From Ramlibacter sp. (GTDB lineage: Bacteria; Pseudomonadota; Gammaproteobacteria; Burkholderiales; Burkholderiaceae_C), in the NCBI GenBank assembly GCA_030695945.1, contig JAUYOG010000032.1, positions 1 through 64,000 on the forward strand: a stretch of DNA of 64,000 nucleotides, in the 5' to 3' direction. A model generated the notes under the pieces. The model had not been told where the DNA came from. It saw only the letters and a program-made list of their open reading frames with translations, and made no database searches. The position numbers and the translations under genes were made by a program. The first letter of the stretch is position 1. Each line of letters begins with the position of its first letter. Shown here one piece after another: positions 56,039 to 64,000 of the stretch.

Positions 56039-59000
56039 ATAGGTTCCGGCTCCCCATGCCGCCCCAGCTGACGCTCCAGCGGGCTGCGGCGGCGCAGCTT
56101 GTCCAGCAGCAGGTAGACGACGGGCGTCGTGAGCAGCGTGATCACCTGGCTCGCGATCAGGCCGCCGATGATGGAAATACCCAGCGGGCGGCGCAGCTCG
56201 GCGCCTTCGCCGAAGCCGATGGCCAGCGGCAGCGCGCCCAGGCCCGCGGCCAGCGTTGTCATGAGGATGGGGCGGAAGCGCAGGAGGCAAGCTTCCCGCA
56301 CCGCTGCATAAGGCGAGAGGCCGCGCGAGCGCTCGGCGTCCAGCGCGAAGTCGATGATCAGGATCGCGTTCTTCTTCACGATGCCGATCAGCAGGAACAG
56401 GCCGATCAGCGCGATGATGGACAACTCCATCTTGAAGACCAGCAGCGCCAGCACGGCGCCGACGCCCGCCGAGGGCAGCGTGGAGAGCACGGTGATCGGG
56501 TGCACCAGGCTTTCGTAGAGAACGCCCAGCACGATGTAGATCACGACCAGGGCCGCGAGGATCAGCATGGGCTGCTCCTTTTGCGACTCCTGCGCTGCCC
56601 GCGCGGTACCCTGGAAGCTGCCGCGCACGTTGATCGGCAGGCCGATCTCGGCCTCGGCCTGTCGCACGGCATCCTGGCCGTCGGCGAGGTTGCGCCCTTC
56701 GGCGAGGTTGTAGGAGATGGTGGTGGCGAGTTCCGCGTCCTGATGGTTCACCGAGCTGGCCGTCGGCCGCTGGGAGAACTTCGCGATCGCCGACAGCGGC
56801 ACCATCGTGTCGGCGGAGCTGTTGACGGCCTGGCCGGTCGCCTGGTCTCGCAATGCGGGATTGACGGAGCTGGCCGTCCCCGCGCTCGCCGCCGTGGATG
56901 TTCCGTTAGCCGTCGAATTGAGCGGAGTGGCGATGCTGCCGGTGCTGCCCCGCGCCGGCACGTAAATGTCCTTGAGCGCCTCGGGGCTGCGCGTGTACCG
57001 GGGCGCGACGCCGAGGATCACCCGGTACTGGTTGAGCTCGTCGTAGATCGTCGCCACCTGGCGCTGGCCGAAGCCGTTGTAGAGCGCGTTGTCCACGTCG
57101 CGGGAGTTGATGCCCAGCCGCGAGGCCGAATCCTTGTCCACCTCCACGAAGACCTCGACGCCGTTCTCCTGCTGGTCCGTGTCCACGTCCACCAGGGCGC
57201 TCTGGCGCTTCATCGACTCGGCCAGGCGGGTGGCCCAGTTGCGAAGGTCGTCGATGTTGTCGCTCTTGAGCGTGTACTGGTAGGTGCTGCTGCTCTGCCG
57301 GCCGCCCATTCGCAAGTCCTGCACGGGGTTGAGGAACAGGCTCACGCCGGTCACCTGCGCCAGCTGCGGTCGCAGCCGCGCGATCACGGCCTGGCCCTTG
57401 TCCTCGCGGTCGCGCTTGAGGTTGACGAACAGGAAGCCGCCGCCCGCGCGCCCGCCGCCGGTGAAGCCGACCACCGTGTCCACCGCCGGGTCGGCGCGGA
57501 TGATGTTGACCAGCTGCCGCAGCTTCTCCTGCATCGCCTGGAAGGAAATGCTCTGGTCGGCGCGCAAGCCGCCCTGGATCTGACCCGTGTCCTGTTGCGG
57601 GAAGAAGCCCTTGGGCACCATGACGAACAGGTAGGCGTTCAGGCCGATCACCAACGCCAGGATCAGCAGCACCAGCCACTGAGCGGCCAGCGCCCAGTCC
57701 AGGCTGTGCTCGTAGGCGCGCTGCATCCACGCGAAGCTGCGCTCGAAGAAGCGGGAGACGGGCCCCGGCCTCTTCTCGTGGGCATCCGGCCGCAGCAGCC
57801 AGGCGCACATCATCGGCGTGGTGGTCAGCGAGATGACGAGCGAGATCAGCACCGCGGCCGACAGCGTCACCGCGAACTCCCGGAACAGCCGCCCCACCTG
57901 CCCGCCCATGAACAGCAGCGGGATGAACACCGCCACCAGCGACAGGCTGATCGAGAGCACGGTGAAACCCACCTCGCGCGCGCCCAGAAGCGCCGCCTTG
58001 AAGCGGTCCATGCCGGCCTCGATGTGGCGGCTGGTGTTCTCCAGCACCACGATGGCGTCGTCCACCACGAAGCCGGTGGCCACCGTGAGCGCCATCAGGC
58101 TCAGGTTGTTGAGCGAGAAGCCCAGCAGGTACATCACGCCGAAGGTGCCCAGCAGCGAGACGATGGTGGCCACCGCGGGGATGATGGTGGCGCGCACGCT
58201 GCGCAGGAAAGCGCTGACCACCAGCACCACCAGCACGATGGCGATCAGCAGCGTCACCTCCACCTCTTTCAGCGAGGAACGGATGGAATGGGTGCGGTCG
58301 GTCGCCACCTGCAGCTTGATGTCGCTCGGCAGCTGCGCCTGCAGCTCGGGCAGCAGCGCGCGGACCTCGTCCACCGTCTCGATCGCGTTGGCGCCCGGCT
58401 GCAGCGTGACCAGCACGATGACCGCCGGCTCGCCATTGAAAAGGCCCAGCGTGTTGATGTTCTCCACGCTGTCGGTCACCTCGGCGATGTCGGCCAGCCG
58501 GATCGCCGCGCCGTTGCGCCAGGCGACCACCAGGCCGCGGTAGTCCGTCGCCGTGGGGCGTCCCTTGTCGGCCGAACCGGTGCCGGTGTAGATCTGCAGC
58601 TGCCGCCCCGCGCCTTCGATCGTGCCCTTGGGCCGGTTGGCGCTGCTCGCCTGCAGGGCCGCGCGCACGTCCTCGCTGCTCACGCCGTAACGGCTCAGCG
58701 CGAAGGGCAGCAGGTCCACGCGCACGGCCGGCAGCGAACCACCACCCAGCTCCACGTCGCCGACGCCCGTCACCTGCGCGATCTTCTGCTGCACGATGTT
58801 GGAGACGGCGTCGTAGACCTGGCCCGGCGAGCGGGTGGGCGAGGTGAGCGCGAGGATGACGACGGGCGCGGCCGCGGGATTGGCCTTGCGGTAAGTCGGG
58901 TTGCTGCGCAGCGTCGCGGGCAGGTCGCCGCGGGAGGCGTTGATGGCGGCCTGCACCTCGCGCGCCGCCGAGTCGATCTTGCGGTTCAGGTCGAACTGCA

Positions 59001-59277
59001 GGCTGATGCGCGTCGAGCCGTTGCCGCTGTTCGACGTCATCTCGTTCACGCCCGCGATGACGCCCAGCCGGCGCTCCAGCGGCGTCGCCACGCTGGTGGC
59101 CATCGTGTCCGGGCTCGCGCCGGGCAGGCTGGCGCTGACGCTGATCACGGGGAAGTCCACCTGCGGCAGCGGCGCCACGGCCAGCATGAAGAAGGCAGCG
59201 ATGCCGGCCAGCGCGATGCCGATGGTCAGCAGGATGGTGGCGACCGGGCGGCGGACGAAGGGGGCGGAGAGGTTCAT
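56035..59277 (-). CDS. mdtC: RND multidrug efflux pump subunit, MdtC-like
   Basis: The 1080-residue inner-membrane protein has the twelve-helix RND plan with two large periplasmic domains. The helix-4 run [19 protein letters not shown] has the proton-relay aspartates. N- and C-halves follow the MdtC pattern ([34 protein letters not shown]). Compared with E. coli MdtC (about 1025) it carries an extra Ser/Thr/Ala/Asn-rich insertion at about residues 775-822. It pairs with the MdtB-like subunit encoded upstream and overlaps it by four bases. Confidence 0.93.
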   Translation of the reverse strand: MNLSAPFVRRPVATILLTIGIALAGIAAFFMLAVAPLPQVDFPVISVSASLPGASPDTMATSVATPLERRLGVIAGVNEMTSNSGNGSTRISLQFDLNRKIDSAAREVQAAINASRGDLPATLRSNPTYRKANPAAAPVVILALTSPTRSPGQVYDAVSNIVQQKIAQVTGVGDVELGGGSLPAVRVDLLPFALSRYGVSSEDVRAALQASSANRPKGTIEGAGRQLQIYTGTGSADKGRPTATDYRGLVVAWRNGAAIRLADIAEVTDSVENINTLGLFNGEPAVIVLVTLQPGANAIETVDEVRALLPELQAQLPSDIKLQVATDRTHSIRSSLKEVEVTLLIAIVLVVLVVSAFLRSVRATIIPAVATIVSLLGTFGVMYLLGFSLNNLSLMALTVATGFVVDDAIVVLENTSRHIEAGMDRFKAALLGAREVGFTVLSISLSLVAVFIPLLFMGGQVGRLFREFAVTLSAAVLISLVISLTTTPMMCAWLLRPDAHEKRPGPVSRFFERSFAWMQRAYEHSLDWALAAQWLVLLILALVIGLNAYLFVMVPKGFFPQQDTGQIQGGLRADQSISFQAMQEKLRQLVNIIRADPAVDTVVGFTGGGRAGGGFLFVNLKRDREDKGQAVIARLRPQLAQVTGVSLFLNPVQDLRMGGRQSSSTYQYTLKSDNIDDLRNWATRLAESMKRQSALVDVDTDQQENGVEVFVEVDKDSASRLGINSRDVDNALYNGFGQRQVATIYDELNQYRVILGVAPRYTRSPEALKDIYVPARGSTGSIATPLNSTANGTSTAASAGTASSVNPALRDQATGQAVNSSADTMVPLSAIAKFSQRPTASSVNHQDAELATTISYNLAEGRNLADGQDAVRQAEAEIGLPINVRGSFQGTARAAQESQKEQPMLILAALVVIYIVLGVLYESLVHPITVLSTLPSAGVGAVLALLVFKMELSIIALIGLFLLIGIVKKNAILIIDFALDAERSRGLSPYAAVREACLLRFRPILMTTLAAGLGALPLAIGFGEGAELRRPLGISIIGGLIASQVITLLTTPVVYLLLDKLRRRSPLERQLGRHGEPEPI

Positions 59278-62200
59278 GCTCGGCCTCCCTCGGGCGTGCC
59301 CCCACCCCTGCCCTCCCCCAAAGGGGGAGGGAGTTGTCTTGTTCCCTCCCCCTTCGGGGGCGGGTTAGGGTGGGGGCTGCCCCTCCCCCACTTCCTCCCC
59401 AACGCATCGAACCCCAGGTAGATCACCGGCGTCGTGAACAGCGTCAGCATCTGGCTGACGATCAGCCCGCCGAAGATCGCCAGGCCCAGCGGCCGGCGCA
59501 GCTCGGCGCCGTCGCCCCAGCCCAGCATCAGCGGCACGGCGGCGAACAGCGCGGCCAGCGTCGTCATCAGGATCGGGCGGAAGCGCAGCAGCGCGGCCTG
59601 GTGGATCGCCTCGCGCGGGCTCTTGCCCTCCGTGCGCTCCGCGTCGATGGCGAAGTCGATCATCATGATCGCGTTCTTCTTCACGATGCCGATCAGGAGG
59701 ATGATGCCGATGATGCCGACCACGCCCAGGTCCTGGCCGCTGATCATCAAGGCCAGCAAGGCGCCGACGCCCGCCGAGGGCAGCGTCGACAGGATCGTGA
59801 GCGGATGGATGTAGCTCTCGTACAGCACGCCCAGCACGATGTAGACGCACACCACGGCTGCCAGGATCAGCCACAGCTGGTTCGACAGCGAGCTCTCGTA
59901 CGCGCCCGCGGCACCCAGGAACGTCATCGTCACGCCGGCGGGCAGCTTGAGGTCTTTCGTCGCTTCCCGGATCGCATCGACCGACGTACCCAGCGAAACG
60001 CCGGGAGCGGTATCGAAGCCAATCGTCGTCGCCGGGTATTGCGCCACGTGCGTGATCTGCAGCGGCGCGCGGCGCTCCACGATGTTGGCCACTGCGGACA
60101 GCGGCGTGGCCTCGCCCGACGCGGTGCGTAGCTGCACCGATCCGAGCGAGGCGGGCGTGGCGGCGGCGTCGGGCCGCGCCTCCAGGATCACGCGGTACTG
60201 GTTGGTCTGCGTGAAGATGGTCGAGACGATGCGCTGGCCGAAGGCGCTGTACAGCGCGGCATCGATGTCGGCGGCGGAGATGTTCAGGCGTGCCGCCGTG
60301 TCGCGGTCGATGTCCACGTACACGGCGGCGCTGGACGCATCCGCGTCCGTCACCACGTTGCGCACCTGCCTGACCGACTGCAGCTTCTGCGTGAGGCGCG
60401 TGGCCCATTGCGTGACCGTCGCGGTGTCGGCGCCCTCGAGTGCCAGCCGGTATTGCGTGGGCCCGGTCTCGGCATCGATGGTCAGGTCCTGCGTCGGCTG
60501 GAGATAGATGGCGATGCCGGCCACGCGCTGGGCGCGTTCGCGCAGGCGGTCCATCACCTTCTGCTGGTTGCCGTGGCCGCTCTTCAGGTTGATCAGCATG
60601 CGGCCGGTGTGCAGCATGGTGTTGTTGGCGGCGTCCACGCCCACGAAGCTGCTCAGCGTCTCGACATCCGGGTCCTGCATGAGCAGCCGTGCCACCTCCT
60701 GCTGCAGTTGCGCCATCCGCGTGTACGACACCGACTGCGACGCTTCCACGCGCGCCTGCAGCTGGCCCGTGTCCTGCGTGGGGAACAGGCCCTTGGGAAT
60801 CCAGATGTACAGCAGCACCGTGAGCACCAGGGTGGCCAGCGCCAGCAGCAGCGTGGCGCGCTCGCGCTCCAGCACCCATTGCAGCCAGCGGTCGTAGTGC
60901 GTCACCAGGGCATCGAAGCGCCGCTGCATCGCGCCGCCCCAGCCCTTCTCGCCGCCCGGGTGCGCCGTGAGCCAGCGGGCGGACATCATCGGCACCAGCG
61001 TCAGGGAGACGACGGCCGAAATCAGGATGGTGATCGCCAGGGTGACCGCGAACTCGCGGAACAGCCGCCCCACGACGTCGCCCATGAACAGCAATGGGAT
61101 CAGCACCGCGATCAGCGAAACGGTCAGCGAAATGATGGTGAAGCCGATCTCGCTCGCGCCCTTGAACGCCGCTTCCATCGGCGGCTCGCCATCCTCGATG
61201 TGGCGCGAGATGTTCTCGATCATCACGATGGCGTCGTCCACCACGAAGCCGGTGGCGATGGTCAGCGCCATCAGGCTCAGGTTATTGAGGCTGTAGCCCA
61301 GCAGGTACATCGCGCCGCACGCGCCGATCAGCGAGATCGGCACCGCCAGGCTGGCGATCAGCGTCGCGCGCGGGCTGTGCAGGAAGGCGAAGATCACCAG
61401 CACCACCAGCACCACGGCCAGCACCAGCTCGATCTGTACGTGGTTCACCGAGGCGCGGATGCCGGTCGTGCGGTCGCTCAGCACGTCCACGCGCATGGCG
61501 GCGGGCAGGCCCGCCGTCAGCTCCGGCAGTCGGTCCTTGATCGCATCGACCGTGGCAATCACATTGGCGCCCGGCTGGCGCTGCACGTTCAGGATGATCG
61601 CGGGCTTGAGTTTTCCGTCGACGGCCGCCCAGGCGCCGAGTTTCACGTTCTCGGCGCTTTCGACGGCCTGCGCCACATTGGACAAGCGCACCGGCGCGCC
61701 GTTCCTGAAGGCGACGATCAGGTTCTGGTAATCGGCCGCCGCGACCAGCTGGTCGTTGGAATTGATCGTGTACGCGCGCGTCGGCCCATCGATGCTGCCC
61801 TTGGCGCTGTTGGCGTTGGCCGCGGTGATCGCCGTACGGACGTTGTCGAGCGTCAAGCCGTAAGACGCCAGGGCCCGCGTGTCGACCTGTATCCGCACGG
61901 CCGGCCGTTGCCCGCCCGAGAGCGTGACCAGGCCCACGCCCGTTACCTGGCTGATCTTGAGCGCGAGCCGGGTGTTGGCGATGTTCTGCACGTCCGTCAG
62001 CGGCAAGGTGTCGGACGTGATCGCCAGCGTCAGCACCGGCGCGTCGGCCGGGTTGACCTTGGCGTAGATGGGCGGCGCGGGCAGGTCCGCGGGCAGCAGG
62101 GACGACCCGGCGTTGATCGCGGCCTGCACCTGCTGCTCGGCGACGTCCAGCGCCAGGCCCAGGCCGAACTGCAGCGTGACGATGGAGACGCCGGCCGCGC

Positions 62201-62450
62201 TGGTGGAACTCATGCGCGAGAGGCCCGGCATCTGCCCGAACTGCCTCTCCAGTGGCGCCGTGACGGTCTGCGCCATCACTTCCGGGCTGGCGCCCGGGTA
62301 CAGCGTCTGCACCTGGATGGTCGGGTAGTCGACCTGCGGCAGGGCCGAGAGCGGCAGGAAGCGAAAGCCCAGCACCCCGGCCAGCACGATGGCCAGCATC
62401 AGCAGCGAGGTGGCGACCGGCCGCAGGATGAAGGGGCGCGAAGGGCTCAT
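59274..62450 (-). CDS. mdtB: RND multidrug efflux pump subunit, MdtB-like
   Basis: The 1058-residue RND protein matches MdtB ([40 protein letters not shown], and the relay helix [19 protein letters not shown]). Twelve membrane helices and two periplasmic loops are evident. The last 35 or so residues are a low-complexity Pro/Gly-rich tail created by a dispersed palindrome; relatives normally end before it. It overlaps its neighbours by four bases on each side. Confidence 0.93.
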   Translation of the reverse strand: MSPSRPFILRPVATSLLMLAIVLAGVLGFRFLPLSALPQVDYPTIQVQTLYPGASPEVMAQTVTAPLERQFGQMPGLSRMSSTSAAGVSIVTLQFGLGLALDVAEQQVQAAINAGSSLLPADLPAPPIYAKVNPADAPVLTLAITSDTLPLTDVQNIANTRLALKISQVTGVGLVTLSGGQRPAVRIQVDTRALASYGLTLDNVRTAITAANANSAKGSIDGPTRAYTINSNDQLVAAADYQNLIVAFRNGAPVRLSNVAQAVESAENVKLGAWAAVDGKLKPAIILNVQRQPGANVIATVDAIKDRLPELTAGLPAAMRVDVLSDRTTGIRASVNHVQIELVLAVVLVVLVIFAFLHSPRATLIASLAVPISLIGACGAMYLLGYSLNNLSLMALTIATGFVVDDAIVMIENISRHIEDGEPPMEAAFKGASEIGFTIISLTVSLIAVLIPLLFMGDVVGRLFREFAVTLAITILISAVVSLTLVPMMSARWLTAHPGGEKGWGGAMQRRFDALVTHYDRWLQWVLERERATLLLALATLVLTVLLYIWIPKGLFPTQDTGQLQARVEASQSVSYTRMAQLQQEVARLLMQDPDVETLSSFVGVDAANNTMLHTGRMLINLKSGHGNQQKVMDRLRERAQRVAGIAIYLQPTQDLTIDAETGPTQYRLALEGADTATVTQWATRLTQKLQSVRQVRNVVTDADASSAAVYVDIDRDTAARLNISAADIDAALYSAFGQRIVSTIFTQTNQYRVILEARPDAAATPASLGSVQLRTASGEATPLSAVANIVERRAPLQITHVAQYPATTIGFDTAPGVSLGTSVDAIREATKDLKLPAGVTMTFLGAAGAYESSLSNQLWLILAAVVCVYIVLGVLYESYIHPLTILSTLPSAGVGALLALMISGQDLGVVGIIGIILLIGIVKKNAIMMIDFAIDAERTEGKSPREAIHQAALLRFRPILMTTLAALFAAVPLMLGWGDGAELRRPLGLAIFGGLIVSQMLTLFTTPVIYLGFDALGRKWGRGSPHPNPPPKGEGTRQLPPPLGEGRGGGTPEGGRA
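59299..59379. repeat. GC-rich inverted repeat forming the C-terminal tail of MdtB
   Basis: The C-rich and G-rich runs at 59299-59335 are followed by the inverted set to 59379, so two palindromes are placed head to head. On the minus strand it is translated as a proline/glycine/lysine-rich tail ([12 protein letters not shown]) at the end of the MdtB-like protein. Confidence 0.7.
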
Positions 62451-63826
62451 GGGGGTGCCGAAGCCGGGACCTGCTGTGCGTCGCGGCGCCGGCGCCTCTC
62501 GCCGCCCTCCCCGCCCGCGCCGCCCTCGGCCCTGCGGCGCTGGCTGGCCGCCGCCCCGGGCGGAAGTGGGGATGCGGCGCCCGGCAGGACCACGCGAGAT
62601 CCGTCGCGCAGCCGGTCGGCGCCTTCGGTGATGACACGCTCGCCCACCTGCAGGCCGGTGGCGATCTGCACCTTGTCCACGGTAGCCTGCCCGCGCGTCA
62701 CCGGCCGCAGCGCGACGGTGCGGTCGTCCTTGAGCACGAACACATAGTCACCGTTGCTGCCCTGTCGCACCGCGGCCACGGGCACGACGACGGCATCCTT
62801 GATCGTGCGCACATTCAGCTGCACGTTGACAAACTGGCTGGGGAAGAGCGCGAGCCGCGTGTTGTTGAAGCGGGCCTTGGCGCGCACGGTGCCGGTCTGC
62901 GTGTCCACCTGGTTGTCCAGGGAGGCGAAGACGCCGGTATCGAGAACGGTGGTGCGCGTGCGGTCCAGGGCTTTCGCCTCCATGAACGCGCCCGCATTCT
63001 GCTGCAGCATCGGCGCCTGGTCCTGCGGGATTGCGAACTCCACGTCGATGGGCGAGATGGCCGTGATCAGCGCCACCCCGTTGGCGTCGCTGTTGCTCAC
63101 CACGTTGCCGACGTCCACGGTGCGCAGGCCCACGCGGCCGGCGAGCGGCGAGACGACCCGCGTGTAACCCAGGTTCAGGCGTGCCGTGCCCTCGTTCGCC
63201 TTGGCCATCACCACGGCCGCCTCGAGCTGCTTGACCAGCGCGGCCTGCGTGTCCACCTCCTGCCGCGCGATCGAATCCTGCTGCAACAGCGTGCGGAATC
63301 GCTGCAACGTCACCTTCGCGGCTTCGAGCTGCGCCTCGTCGCGCATGCGCTGGCCCGAGGCCTGCTGCAGCGCCATCTGGAACTGGCGCGGGTCGATGAG
63401 GGCGAGCAAGTCGCCCTTCTTCACCATCTGCCCTTCCTTGAACAGCACCTGCTGGAGCACGCCCGAGACTTGCGGCCGCACCCGCACCGTGGCCTGGGGC
63501 ACCACGGTGCCCAGGGCATCGATGACGATGGGGATGTCGGCTTGCTCCGCGGTCGCGATGCCGACGGTGGTCGCCGCGCCGCGGCCGCCCGCGCCGCCCC
63601 CGCGCCTGCCACCGCCACCGCCACCGGCGCCGGCGCGGCCTGGCTCCGTGACGGCCGGTTGATCGGGGTGCGTGAGGTCCCATGCCAGCCAGCCGACACC
63701 CGCCACGACGAGGATCGCGATCACGCTGCCGATGAGGGTGGCCTTGCGGCCGAGCCGCCGCCGCGCGGGCTCACCGGGTGGCGGGGTCGCTGGGGCATCG
63801 GGGTTCACCGGCGGCTGGGCATCCAT
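62447..63826 (-). CDS. mdtA: RND efflux membrane-fusion protein, MdtA-like
   Basis: The 459-residue periplasmic adaptor has an N-terminal membrane anchor (about 32-50), a glycine/arginine-rich linker (67-84), then barrel-sandwich ([39 protein letters not shown]), a coiled-coil hairpin (about 160-220) and beta-barrel domains. The C-terminus is rich in charged and glycine residues. It links the two pump subunits to the outer-membrane channel. ATG at 63826 has AAGGA upstream; a GTG just before it is possible. It is the first gene of the operon. Confidence 0.93.
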   Translation of the reverse strand: MDAQPPVNPDAPATPPPGEPARRRLGRKATLIGSVIAILVVAGVGWLAWDLTHPDQPAVTEPGRAGAGGGGGGRRGGGAGGRGAATTVGIATAEQADIPIVIDALGTVVPQATVRVRPQVSGVLQQVLFKEGQMVKKGDLLALIDPRQFQMALQQASGQRMRDEAQLEAAKVTLQRFRTLLQQDSIARQEVDTQAALVKQLEAAVVMAKANEGTARLNLGYTRVVSPLAGRVGLRTVDVGNVVSNSDANGVALITAISPIDVEFAIPQDQAPMLQQNAGAFMEAKALDRTRTTVLDTGVFASLDNQVDTQTGTVRAKARFNNTRLALFPSQFVNVQLNVRTIKDAVVVPVAAVRQGSNGDYVFVLKDDRTVALRPVTRGQATVDKVQIATGLQVGERVITEGADRLRDGSRVVLPGAASPLPPGAAASQRRRAEGGAGGEGGERRRRRDAQQVPASAPP

Positions 63827-63967
63827 CACTGTCCTTGTTCTGGCCGGCAGCGCCTGCGCTTGTCGAGGCGATCGCCCGGTGCTGTAGAGCGTGAGGCATT
63901 GGGCGCCGCAGAGCCATCGGCGGGCGGCGCGATGCTCTGTAGGTGCGGTCCTGCAACCGCACGGGAT

Positions 63968-63983
63968 GTTTACTGAGGTTTAC
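63968..63983 (-). promoter_or_regulatory. Direct repeats upstream of the efflux operon
   Basis: GTTTAC occurs twice, at 63968-63973 and 63978-63983, ten bases apart. OmpR-type regulators bind direct repeats at about this spacing, so a response regulator may control the mdtABC-like operon. The gap from 63830 to the window end holds no gene that I can see. Confidence 0.3.
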
Positions 63984-64000
63984 CCGCGCTTAACCTGGCC

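Noticed and set aside
56056..59421. Very long open frame on the plus strand opposite the MdtC-like gene
   Set aside because: It mirrors the RND gene, has the arginine/histidine/glutamine-rich look of an antisense frame and no family motif; high GC makes such frames common.
1..64000. CRISPR array, rRNA or tRNA genes
   Set aside because: No regularly spaced repeat series, rRNA-like stretch or tRNA cloverleaf was noticed on either strand; a tRNA scan would settle the last point.

Overview
The window looks like chromosomal DNA of a high-GC betaproteobacterium of the order Burkholderiales, probably Comamonadaceae (Ramlibacter- or Variovorax-like). This rests on the dense GC-rich coding, two Bug/TctC-type periplasmic binding proteins, RdgC, an MdtABC-type pump with its own outer-membrane channel, and recurring small palindromic repeats. 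I see no rRNA, tRNA, CRISPR array, integrase or replication origin.

Layout. Positions 1-470 carry no gene but hold a large nested inverted repeat. 471-15100 is a housekeeping and metabolic stretch: extradiol dioxygenase and esterase, a bifunctional penicillin-binding protein, a cysteine-less glutaredoxin-like protein with a c-type cytochrome, an ECF sigma factor between two small CPxC membrane proteins, a NYN-domain protein, a PHB-depolymerase-type esterase, TPR proteins, an AAC(6')-like acetyltransferase, a hybrid histidine kinase and an Old Yellow Enzyme. 15129-24550 (minus strand) is one long operon for sulfate esters: Bug protein, choline-sulfatase-like enzyme, complete sugar-type ABC transporter, second sulfatase and a formylglycine-generating enzyme. 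A divergent LacI-family gene and two LacI-type operators sit at its head. 24694-32891 holds the regulator, an MFS transporter, small lipoproteins, an ATP-grasp-like protein, a methyltransferase and small genes, ending in a partial duplication and a frameshifted SUI1 gene.

32986-38308 (minus strand) is the most unusual part, a less GC-rich block of eight tightly packed genes: TIR-like protein, 50-residue ORF, TIR protein, SLOG-family protein, second TIR-like protein, Nmad2 protein, MazG-like pyrophosphohydrolase and uracil-DNA-glycosylase-like protein. The last four are joined by overlapping stop and start codons. I read it as a candidate anti-phage or nucleotide-surveillance system that couples TIR/SLOG nucleotide signalling to enzymes that sense or process nucleotides or modified bases.

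38416-54515 returns to ordinary genes (aminotransferase, RdgC, thioesterases, YihY, dienelactone hydrolase, endonuclease III, gamma-glutamyltransferase with Bug protein and LysR regulator). It includes a hipBA module with three evenly spaced operators and a hydrolase-LuxR fusion regulator beside a diiron-type protein. 54641-63826 (minus strand) is an mdtABC-like RND efflux operon with its outer-membrane lipoprotein. Several families of short dispersed palindromes lie at gene ends, and one has been absorbed into two coding sequences.
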